Shown: one piece after another, positions 34,327-41,803 of the stretch | Layout of the letters: every line of letters starts with the position of its first letter | How positions within the stretch are numbered: the first letter of the stretch is position 1 | From: an uncultured Oscillibacter sp. | Lineage (GTDB): Bacteria > Bacillota > Clostridia > Oscillospirales > Oscillospiraceae | DNA: 64,000 nucleotides | Direction of reading: 5' to 3' | Assembly (NCBI GenBank): GCA_910583785.1 | Contig: CAJTZK010000003.1 | Span: forward strand, 62,001-126,000 | The notes under the pieces: model-generated | The model's input: the letters and a program-made list of their open reading frames with translations, nothing else | What the model was told of the DNA's origin: nothing | Database searches by the model: none | Made by a program: the position numbers and the translations under genes

Positions 34327-35577
34327 ATGGGAAAATACTTCAGTGACGTGGTGGAGCAGGCTATCGCGGACATCTATTACTGCTATGACAACACCCGGGC
34401 CAAGGCGGCGGAGGCCGCGCTGGCTTTGGCTGTGGAGCAGGGGGATGGGGACGCCTGTTACTTTTTGTCCCGTTGCTTCTCTGGAAGGTTCTACCACTGG
34501 GAGTACCACCCCTTTGAGGAAAATGACCGGAGGGCCTATGAGCTGCTGTGCAAGGGCGTCCGCCTGGGCAGCGCCGCGTCTGTGCTGGGTGCGCTTCGCA
34601 GAAATATGCTGACCCCGGCCCTGCGGGAGGAAATGCCCTTTTCCAGTCTGGAGGAGGCCTGGAGAGAGATCTACCGGAAGGCGGCTCACGGGTGCCCCTT
34701 CTGCCAGAACATGGTTGCCAACGCCTATTATTATCTGGATATTATCGAGATTGAGGAGCGGGGAGAGAGCGAGTTCCCGGACCGTTCCGCCTGGGAGGAC
34801 TGGAAGGCGGAACAGGTTCAAAAGAGCGCCCAATGGTACGCAGAGGCCTTTGAGGGCGGCATGGGCATCGCCGGGCGGGGCCTTCGGGCCTACTACCAGG
34901 AGGGCAGAGGAACACGGATTCCGCCGGATCAAAGGAATTTCCTGCTCACGCTCCAGCAGGGGGCGGAGCTGGGATACCCGGACTGGATGTTTCACTGGGC
35001 CTTTGAGCTATACTTCCATCTGGGCCGGAAGCAGGAGGGTTTGGACTACGCCCGGAGGGCTGCGGAACAGGGACATCTCAAAGGCTGGATGATTCTGGGA
35101 CACGCCTATCGGTATGGAAATGTGGCGGAGCAGAGCTTTTCAAAGGCCCTGTCCTGCTATGAGAAGAGCGTGGCTTTTGGAGACGACTCTTACTCCAGCA
35201 GTCAGCTGGGAGAGCTGTACTTCCTGGGCCTGGGTGTGAAGCAGGACTATGCCACTGCGGTGCAGTATCTGGAACAGAGCTATGCTCTGGACTCGGACAA
35301 TACGAACCTGGGGATGCTGGGTGTATGCTGTCTCTTGGGCTGGGGCTGCAAGCAGGATTCCGTCCGGGGCCGGACGCTGTTGACGCAGATGAACTGCCGG
35401 GACTCCCAGTACAAGTCTTACGGCCTGGGGCGGATGTACGCCGAGGGGATCGGGGTGCCGGAGGACATAGAGAAAGGCGTCTGGTATCTCCAGGCGGCGG
35501 GCGATTATGAACCGGCAAAGGAAGCGCTGAAGCAGTATAAGAAAAGTATCTTCGGTGTGTGGCGGCGGAGACGGTAG
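34327..35577 (+). CDS. Sel1-repeat protein (416 aa)
   Basis: RBS GGGAGGT precedes ATG 34327. The protein has no signal peptide or membrane helix. From about residue 180 it carries at least five Sel1-like (TPR-related) units such as GWMILGHAYRYGNV, then AEQSFSKALSCYEKSV, SSSQLGELYFLGLGVKQDY, and SYGLGRMYAEGIGVPEDIEK. Each unit has the small-Gly LGxxYxxGxGV core. Sel1 proteins usually scaffold protein contacts. The E. coli hscC locus also carries Sel1 genes (ybeQ, ybeT), so a link with the Hsp70 at 1217 is worth noting, but the genes are 31 kb apart here. Confidence 0.8.
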   Translation: MGKYFSDVVEQAIADIYYCYDNTRAKAAEAALALAVEQGDGDACYFLSRCFSGRFYHWEYHPFEENDRRAYELLCKGVRLGSAASVLGALRRNMLTPALREEMPFSSLEEAWREIYRKAAHGCPFCQNMVANAYYYLDIIEIEERGESEFPDRSAWEDWKAEQVQKSAQWYAEAFEGGMGIAGRGLRAYYQEGRGTRIPPDQRNFLLTLQQGAELGYPDWMFHWAFELYFHLGRKQEGLDYARRAAEQGHLKGWMILGHAYRYGNVAEQSFSKALSCYEKSVAFGDDSYSSSQLGELYFLGLGVKQDYATAVQYLEQSYALDSDNTNLGMLGVCCLLGWGCKQDSVRGRTLLTQMNCRDSQYKSYGLGRMYAEGIGVPEDIEKGVWYLQAAGDYEPAKEALKQYKKSIFGVWRRRR

Positions 35578-35693
35578 TGGAAGAAAAACGGCGCAGATAG
35601 TTTGACATAGGATTGACCTGTTTCCTCCGGCTGTGATTCCTGGAGGCAGACAGTTTAATCAATACATATCAAAAGACAATGGAGGTAGTATTC

Positions 35694-36035
35694 ATGGCAA
35701 AACCAGTATTTGAGGCTCAAACCGGCGAAACCGTATTTGCGGAGAAGGTAGCGGTGGACTGCTGGAAGACGCCCGGGCAGGCTGTGGGACGGCAGGTGTC
35801 CGGGAAGGGCTATTTCACGGACAAGCGCATCGTGTTCCTGGCCTCCGGCCTGATCGGAACGGCCGGCGCCAGCTGGGAGATCCAGATGAAGGACATTCAG
35901 TCGGTGGAGACCTGCATGACGCCGCCCTGCTTCCCCTTTGGCGTTCTGCTCACCATGCGGGACGGCGGCAAGTACAAGCTGGGCATCACGAAGCGCGGCA
36001 AGTACGTGGACTGGATCACGCAGCATATTTCGTGA
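35694..36035 (+). CDS. PH-like/GRAM-type domain protein (113 aa)
   Basis: The start ATG 35694 is chosen because GGAGGTA lies about ten bases upstream. An in-frame ATG 35679 is too close to that site. The protein is one small beta-barrel-like domain: AQTGETVFAEKVAVDCWK, then GYFTDKRIVFLASGL, then WEIQMKDIQSVETC and FGVLLTMRDGGKYKLGI, closed by a helix YVDWITQHI. The TDKRIVF strand and the closing helix match the GRAM/PH-like plan, as in 27884. It is cytoplasmic. A strong hairpin follows at 36049-36077. Confidence 0.7.
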   Translation: MAKPVFEAQTGETVFAEKVAVDCWKTPGQAVGRQVSGKGYFTDKRIVFLASGLIGTAGASWEIQMKDIQSVETCMTPPCFPFGVLLTMRDGGKYKLGITKRGKYVDWITQHIS

Positions 36036-36048
36036 GAGAAACCAGACT

Positions 36049-36077
36049 GCCCTGGTGGGGAGGAATCCCACCAGGGC
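36049..36077 (+). other. Strong intercistronic stem-loop without T-run
   Basis: GCCCTGGTGGG and its perfect 11-bp complement flank a 7-base loop. The following bases are GC-rich, so it is not a standard terminator. It may stabilise the upstream mRNA end or weaken read-through. Confidence 0.55.
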
Positions 36078-36134
36078 GGCGCGGCGGATAGGCCGGGAGA
36101 AGATGTCCTGACGATGAAATTGAGGTGAACAGCT

Positions 36135-37067
36135 ATGGGCAAAGGCGCTCAAGGAAAAAAGATAACCTATCAGACAAAAAGACAAAAGGAATATCTTCAG
36201 TCATATGAAAAAATGGATAAGGTTTCATTTCTTCAAAAGGCAGTGTCGGAATCATTGGAGAAGCTCTCTTTGCCGGAAGCAAGCTGGACATTGCCGGAGC
36301 TGAAAGCCACCGGGCGGAAATTCACCTATGAGTTTGCAGGGAAGACAGAAGAAAAAACACCATATAACAATTTCTTGACAGGGTATAATACCCTCCACAG
36401 CCTTATCAGCCTTTACCGCTTTTTAGCTGAATTAGCGTGGTGCATGGAAAGTAATACAAACAAGTGCAAGGAGTATCTTTACTTGGCCGCCTATTGCCAA
36501 AAATGTATCTGTCAATGGCCGGACCACGACGAAAACCATAATAGTATCGGTCTTGTTTCTTTATCCCGTCTGGACCTGTTTTATATGGCGCTGATCGCGG
36601 ATGCGAATACAGAGTTTATCAAAAAACTAGGAGAGCTTCTTTCCATTCCAGAGCGGACGTGGAATCCGTTTCTCATATACCGGGGCAACGCGGTGATCCG
36701 CCTGTCAATGGGAGACAAAGAGCGGGCAGTCTATTATGCGGAGAAGATGCTCAAAGAGGATTCCCACCCCGTATGGCTGAACTACGCGCACTGCATAGAA
36801 GCGATTGTGTCCGGGGATGCCGATACTGTGAATGGTACTCTTTGTGCTATCGTCAACAGTTGGCGGCGCACCTCCGGCCCGCCCAGACTCTTGATTATTC
36901 ACGCAATCGGCCTAGCAAAGCTGGCGGTCAAAAACGGCCTCCAGGTCACGATTGACACCATGGACTGTCCCCAGGCGCTGATCCAGCCCGCGCAGATGGA
37001 CTACAGCCGCCTGGAGTTGCCCAGGCCGAAGTACGGCTTCCCCTGGGAGAAGGAGGCAAAGGAGTGA
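36135..37067 (+). CDS. Imm49-like immunity protein candidate (310 aa)
   Basis: TTGAGGTGA precedes ATG 36135. The protein is soluble and helical. Near the end, HAIGLAKLAVKNGLQVTIDT followed by CPQALIQPAQMDY resembles the closing helix and loop of Imm49-type immunity proteins. The N-terminal two thirds (helices with LISLYRFLAELAW, then CQKCICQWPDHDENHNSI) also fit that all-helical plan. The assignment is by eye only. Base composition is AT-rich for the first two thirds and host-like at the end. The next gene starts three bases after the stop region, so they are co-transcribed. Confidence 0.45.
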   Translation: MGKGAQGKKITYQTKRQKEYLQSYEKMDKVSFLQKAVSESLEKLSLPEASWTLPELKATGRKFTYEFAGKTEEKTPYNNFLTGYNTLHSLISLYRFLAELAWCMESNTNKCKEYLYLAAYCQKCICQWPDHDENHNSIGLVSLSRLDLFYMALIADANTEFIKKLGELLSIPERTWNPFLIYRGNAVIRLSMGDKERAVYYAEKMLKEDSHPVWLNYAHCIEAIVSGDADTVNGTLCAIVNSWRRTSGPPRLLIIHAIGLAKLAVKNGLQVTIDTMDCPQALIQPAQMDYSRLELPRPKYGFPWEKEAKE

Positions 37068-37069
37068 CG

Positions 37070-37780
37070 ATGCGCTCTAAAATTCTCAATACTATCGGCT
37101 CCATCGCGGCCCTGCTGGCGGTGCTGACAGTCTTCTTTTCCATCCGCCCAGAGGGCTTCCTCCGCCGGAATGAGGCCGCTGTGACCCAGGCCGAGGTGGA
37201 GGCCGCCGGGGCAGCCGTTTCTTTCACCGGGAAAAAGGCCGGGGCGGACATCCCCCGGGTCACCGGGGCGGAGGACTTTATGGCGCAGTACCCATTCGAG
37301 CAGTTCACGGTGGAGCCGGTGAACGCCATCCCCACGGGCGTCTATGAGCTGGCCCGCTGGCGGAGCAGCACCGCCGTGGTGGGCCGCCGCACCCGCAACT
37401 ACTCCCAGGCCACCACGAATCGCATGTGGGCCATGACGGGTTACAATGAATACACCATCATCGAGTTCCCGGACGGGACCCATGCCCTGGCCCTGTTTGA
37501 CCGTGGGCTTGCCGCCGATCTCGCCAAGGGAAAAGCCATCACGCTCCCCATCAGCGCAAGGACGGGGGTGAATCCCTACGCTAAGCCGTACTTACAGGAC
37601 ATCTGCGCCGAGTACGGGGCGGACTTGGAAAACGTGGTATACGCCTTTGACGACGGCTGGTACAAGGAACACAGCGGCCGGATCTTGCTGATACGGCTGG
37701 GCGTGACGGCCGGCGTCATTGTGGCCGGGGCGGTCTTGTGGGCCTTTGGGGACAGCTTACTGAAAAGGAGGAAGTCATAA
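37070..37780 (+). CDS. Unknown two-helix membrane protein (236 aa)
   Basis: ATG 37070 is preferred because AAAGGAG lies six bases upstream; GTG 37064 overlaps the previous stop. Membrane helices lie at both ends (about residues 4-24 and 205-230) with an intervening domain of about 175 residues outside. It includes TGVYELARWRSSTAVVGRR and NYSQATTNRMWAMTGYNEY, and then a TIIEFPDGTHALALF strand. Two-helix proteins of this plan occur in many Clostridia, but I know no function. Codon use is host-like. Confidence 0.7.
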   Translation: MRSKILNTIGSIAALLAVLTVFFSIRPEGFLRRNEAAVTQAEVEAAGAAVSFTGKKAGADIPRVTGAEDFMAQYPFEQFTVEPVNAIPTGVYELARWRSSTAVVGRRTRNYSQATTNRMWAMTGYNEYTIIEFPDGTHALALFDRGLAADLAKGKAITLPISARTGVNPYAKPYLQDICAEYGADLENVVYAFDDGWYKEHSGRILLIRLGVTAGVIVAGAVLWAFGDSLLKRRKS

Positions 37781-38614
37781 ATGGACATCAATGTAGCGGC
37801 GTCCAAATATAAAGAGGGGATTTTATTAGCACCTTTAGAGGCGAAGATGGAACAGCTATCCGGGGAAAAACAGTTAGCTTTATGCCTGATGTCTTTAGAG
37901 CGGCTTTATACTACCTATTTTGTCAAGTATGATAAAAAAGGCGCAAAGAATTTCGCAAAAGTGCTGGATATTTTGGAGCAGGCGCTTTTTGCAGGAGAGA
38001 TTCCAGAACCGGACATCGTGGAACAGCTGGCTGACTGGTGCGATCAGTGTGTAGACAAAATGGATGATGGCCGGATTAGTGAGTGGAAACAGTGCGCTAT
38101 TGAAATATTATTCCCTGATTGTCTATGCCAATTTGTTGAGTCTTTGGCTGGGATATGCCGTCAAAAAAATCCGTTTGAATTTGGAGACATTTATCAAATT
38201 GGTGTTGACCTGTGTGAAATGTACGAATTGGACTTTTTGCACACCACAGAAGTGGATTTCATGTCACTCCATGACTTTTTAGCCATGCGGCACAAAGACG
38301 TTGCGGACGCGGTACAAAAAGCCCGCGAAAAAGCAGCGCTCTATAAGCAAAAGAAAATACCTCGGCAGGAATATTTTGAGGCACTTGATGCTCTCGATGA
38401 TTTGTGTAGTAAGTATCCAGAGGATGGGCATTTGTATGACAATCTGCGCAAAAAACCACCGGAACATCCCCAGGACATAATTTTGATGCACATAGAGGCG
38501 GAACGAATCGAAGGCGATTTGCTATTTTTAGAACGATTTGCAGAGCTGCCCAATGATGAATTGCGTGACCGGCTGAAAGGATACAGACAGCTTAATATAC
38601 TTAAATTCTCTTAA
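37781..38614 (+). CDS. Unknown helical protein (277 aa), paralog A
   Basis: RBS AAAGGAGG precedes ATG 37781, which directly abuts the stop of the previous gene. The protein is cytoplasmic and helical. It aligns with the next gene in order: CLMSLERLYTTYF with CAMSLSRCYLQLA, ADWCDQCVDKMDDG with EDWCIQVTELLDYG, and IEAERIEGDLLFLERF followed by RLKGYRQLNI with the matching C-terminus of the paralog. Neither resembles a family I can name. The gene is AT-rich relative to the flanks. Immunity-type function is possible from context, but nothing in the sequence proves it. Confidence 0.65.
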   Translation: MDINVAASKYKEGILLAPLEAKMEQLSGEKQLALCLMSLERLYTTYFVKYDKKGAKNFAKVLDILEQALFAGEIPEPDIVEQLADWCDQCVDKMDDGRISEWKQCAIEILFPDCLCQFVESLAGICRQKNPFEFGDIYQIGVDLCEMYELDFLHTTEVDFMSLHDFLAMRHKDVADAVQKAREKAALYKQKKIPRQEYFEALDALDDLCSKYPEDGHLYDNLRKKPPEHPQDIILMHIEAERIEGDLLFLERFAELPNDELRDRLKGYRQLNILKFS

Positions 38615-38673
38615 ACAAATTCAGTTGATAGTCCCTCAGCCGTCAATGGAAACAGGATAAGGAGAACATAGTC

Positions 38674-39525
38674 ATGCCCAAGTTATCTGGAGAAAAGTTT
38701 TACAAAAGAGAGTACAAGAAAATACTTCAAATGGTTGATGACCAGTGCAAAACAGCCGAACAATATGCGCAGATTTGTGCTATGTCCTTATCGCGTTGTT
38801 ATCTCCAGCTTGCGGCAACGGTCGAGTTTTTCCCGCAGGCCAACATTCTGCCTGGGTATGAGCGCATATTGTCGGACATGGAGTGTTTTGCCTGCGATAA
38901 TCAAGTTATCACGGCAGAAATGGCGCGGGGATATGAGGATTGGTGTATTCAGGTTACGGAACTGCTGGACTACGGGACTGTCCAAAATAAAAGCTATCCG
39001 CCCCATTGGCGGCTTCAACTTTTGCCGGGATTGATTGAAAAACTCGGAACATTCTTCGTAAGCGGCATACCCCCATATTGGGATGATATAGAGATTTCCC
39101 TAGTTGGCGCCTGGCTGCTATTTGTATGTGAAACAGGGCATAAGCACCCAAATCCTAGGAACTTCAACTACTATATGTTCATCCGTTCAAAACACCTGGA
39201 TATAGAGGCGATTGGTAAAGAGCGCGACGAACTGAGGGCGAAACTCTCTAAAAGTGTGACCTACTATGATGCCTATGAAGCCATATCTGATACTTATAAA
39301 AATGAGTGCAAAAAATACTGGAGTGAGGCTGTCGCTGAACATCAGTGCTTAAAGGCAGAATATCATCCCTTGGCTCCAGAAGATTTGGTGCTGACCATGT
39401 GTGAGCTGGAGCGAATCCGCGCAGATGTTCAGTTTGTCACTACGGAAAACCGGACAAAAGAGACCATTCGGCAGCGGCTCCAGTATTATCGTACCTTAGA
39501 TATAGCAGAGGAACAGCGTACATAA
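38674..39525 (+). CDS. Unknown helical protein (283 aa), paralog B
   Basis: RBS AAGGAG lies about nine bases before ATG 38674. It is the paralog of 37781, with the same block order and a C-terminal ELERIRADVQFVTTENR then RQRLQYYRTLDI. The middle has an extra segment (PPYWDDIEISLVGAWLLFVC). The protein is soluble. Two tandem copies with about 30 percent identity by eye suggest an old duplication or import as a pair. The function is unknown. Confidence 0.65.
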   Translation: MPKLSGEKFYKREYKKILQMVDDQCKTAEQYAQICAMSLSRCYLQLAATVEFFPQANILPGYERILSDMECFACDNQVITAEMARGYEDWCIQVTELLDYGTVQNKSYPPHWRLQLLPGLIEKLGTFFVSGIPPYWDDIEISLVGAWLLFVCETGHKHPNPRNFNYYMFIRSKHLDIEAIGKERDELRAKLSKSVTYYDAYEAISDTYKNECKKYWSEAVAEHQCLKAEYHPLAPEDLVLTMCELERIRADVQFVTTENRTKETIRQRLQYYRTLDIAEEQRT

Positions 39526-39629
39526 ACGGACTCTGGAAAGGTGGACAGATCTGCTGATTGCCGCACTTGCTTTGTCTATAAAATGTGGTAAACTGGCATC
39601 GACAAAAGCAGCACATTGGGGGCGTATTT

Positions 39630-41792
39630 ATGGAACAGAAATGGGAACAGGGCCGCGACGCTCTTGCCATACCGGGGGCCATCCTGGGCGCGGCGCTGGG
39701 GGCGGACTGCTTGGCGGCAATGGTGCGCTTCGGCGACGTGCCGCTGATCCTCTGCGGGGCTCTGACCGCCCTGTTCGCCGTTCGGACCGGGGCTCTGACC
39801 GCCAGGCGGGTCGGCCGGACCAGGACGCTGCTGGCCCTGCCCTGGGTGCTTCTCTTTGACTGCCTGGGGCATCATCTCTATTTCGCCCTGGAGACCGCCC
39901 CCGGCGACCCGGCGGGCGTGTGGCGGGCGTTCCTCAGCCCTCTGCCCGGCTGGTATTGGGTCCGGCTGGCGGCGCTGCTGGCGGTATCTCTTTGCGCCTG
40001 GGCGCTGCTGTTCCACGGGGCCGGGCAGGACCGGAAGCGATTGATCCGGGCCCTCCAGCCTGTCCGGCTGGAGCAGGACCCGGCCCCGGCGGAGATGGAG
40101 TTTTTTCTGCCGGACCTCGGCTGGATTCGGCCCCACCTCCTGGTGCGGAAGTTTTCCCGGGGAATCTGGCTGGCGCTGCTGTTCCTCTGCCTCTGGATGG
40201 GCCGTCTGACGGGTACAGAGGCCCTTTGGGACCGGGCCGCCGTGGGCATGGGGTTCAGCCTGCTGATCACCGGCTCCCTCCAGGGGCCCCCGGCACGGCT
40301 CTGCGCCGGGGCGCACTGGCTCTATGTCCGGCAGGAAAACCGGCTCTGGAGGGTCCCCTTGAACCAGGTCCTGGACCCGGAGCTTCGGATTTCCCTGGCT
40401 TGGCTGGCCGGGGCGTGGGACATATTGCCCCAGGTCCGGCGGACGGCCTTCCGGTCCACGGTGGCGGCGGTGATTGCCGAGGGGAAGCTGGAGACTTGCG
40501 AAATCAAAAAGCCCGCGCTGATCCGGCAGTCCCCCTGGGAGTGGGTGGTGTCCGACAGCCAGGGCGGCCAGCACATGATTCCGAAGGTCTATCCCGGCTT
40601 TACCCCGATTCCCGGTGAGGCGGAACGGGCCCAGTCCGCGCCTGCCGTCCGGTGGCTCAATCCCGCCGTCACGGCGGCTGTCACCGCCGTGTGTCTGGTA
40701 ACGGGGCTGTTCATGGGCGTTCAGGAGCAGCGCCGCCCCGAGGCCCCGCCGCCGAAGCTGCCGGTGGAAGCGGCGGAACCTAAGAAGACAGGCCCCGCCT
40801 CCACGGAGCCAGTCGTGCCGGAGGTCATTGGGGACTACATATTAAACGGCCTGACCCTGCGGACCGACGACGCCTTCCAGGCTTCTACCAGCGGGTTTGA
40901 CGACCTGGAGCGCGGCGTGTTCTATCAAATCGAACTGCGCTTCGGCGTGGGAGAGGACGCCGCCCGGCTGGCCCTGACGGAAACGGAGGGGGAGGATGTC
41001 CGCTGGCTGCGGCCGGAGGGGGACGGCTTCCTCTGGCGGCTGGGAGAGAACGGCGTGGCTTATCAGTACAACCTGCGGACGGTCCGCCTTTCGGACGGAC
41101 GGCTCTCCCACACCGGCGCGGCCCTCTCGGAACGGGGGACCATGCTGATTCTCACCTGTGACCACGGGGAGGAAACCGAGGAAGAGACCGCCCGGGGGAC
41201 CATGCTCTACATGCTGGAAAACCTCCAGTTCACCGGCCCGGCCATAACGGAGGAGAACTATCAGGACCAGCTCCGCCCGGCGGTGAGCATGGGGTTCAGC
41301 CACTGCGGACAGGCATTTTTCAAGGCCCCGGAGGGTCTGTTCCCCTATGACGCTTACCTGGATACCTTCCTGCCCTGCGGCGGAGAGGTACAGTATTTTG
41401 ACGGCGGCATCTCCATGATGACCAAGGCCCACGGCCTTCGTGTGTCCGTCGCCGTGGTGCCCAATGAGGGAACCGCCCTGGACGTGGTGCGGGAGGTCTA
41501 CGAGGACCTGAAAGCCGCCGGGCGTCAGTACGACGAGCGGAATTTCCTGGAGGACGCCTACAACGAGGAAGGCAACAACGCCTGCCGGGTGGCCGTCTAC
41601 TACGACGGAGGCCGGACCCGTGTTACGGCGATGGTAGCTATGGAGAAGTGGAAGGGCTGCTACCTCTACAAGGAGCTGACCTGCCTCCCCGAGGAAATGG
41701 ACGGGGAGTACAGGGCGGTTTTCAAGGAGATGGAGAAGGTCTGCGGCATTACGGTGTCCGTCATGGAGGACCTGGGCCGTCAGCAGAATTAG
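39630..41792 (+). CDS. Large multi-helix membrane protein (720 aa), paralog 1
   Basis: ATG 39630 is chosen with GGGGG about seven bases upstream; the frame also offers GTG 39585. The N-terminal 350 residues include about six membrane helices with a cytoplasmic loop domain. The loop reads LWRVPLNQVLDPELRISLAW and ends at YPGFTPIPGE, which match LWRVNLMKLC and YPDFVPVMGM in the next gene. A single helix near residue 355 leads into an outer region (380-720). That region shares NLQFTGPAITEENYQDQLR-like blocks with the paralog. No known family is recognised. Codon use matches the host, unlike the AT-rich genes upstream. Confidence 0.75.
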   Translation: MEQKWEQGRDALAIPGAILGAALGADCLAAMVRFGDVPLILCGALTALFAVRTGALTARRVGRTRTLLALPWVLLFDCLGHHLYFALETAPGDPAGVWRAFLSPLPGWYWVRLAALLAVSLCAWALLFHGAGQDRKRLIRALQPVRLEQDPAPAEMEFFLPDLGWIRPHLLVRKFSRGIWLALLFLCLWMGRLTGTEALWDRAAVGMGFSLLITGSLQGPPARLCAGAHWLYVRQENRLWRVPLNQVLDPELRISLAWLAGAWDILPQVRRTAFRSTVAAVIAEGKLETCEIKKPALIRQSPWEWVVSDSQGGQHMIPKVYPGFTPIPGEAERAQSAPAVRWLNPAVTAAVTAVCLVTGLFMGVQEQRRPEAPPPKLPVEAAEPKKTGPASTEPVVPEVIGDYILNGLTLRTDDAFQASTSGFDDLERGVFYQIELRFGVGEDAARLALTETEGEDVRWLRPEGDGFLWRLGENGVAYQYNLRTVRLSDGRLSHTGAALSERGTMLILTCDHGEETEEETARGTMLYMLENLQFTGPAITEENYQDQLRPAVSMGFSHCGQAFFKAPEGLFPYDAYLDTFLPCGGEVQYFDGGISMMTKAHGLRVSVAVVPNEGTALDVVREVYEDLKAAGRQYDERNFLEDAYNEEGNNACRVAVYYDGGRTRVTAMVAMEKWKGCYLYKELTCLPEEMDGEYRAVFKEMEKVCGITVSVMEDLGRQQN

Positions 41793-41803
41793 GAGGCGGA
41801 GAG

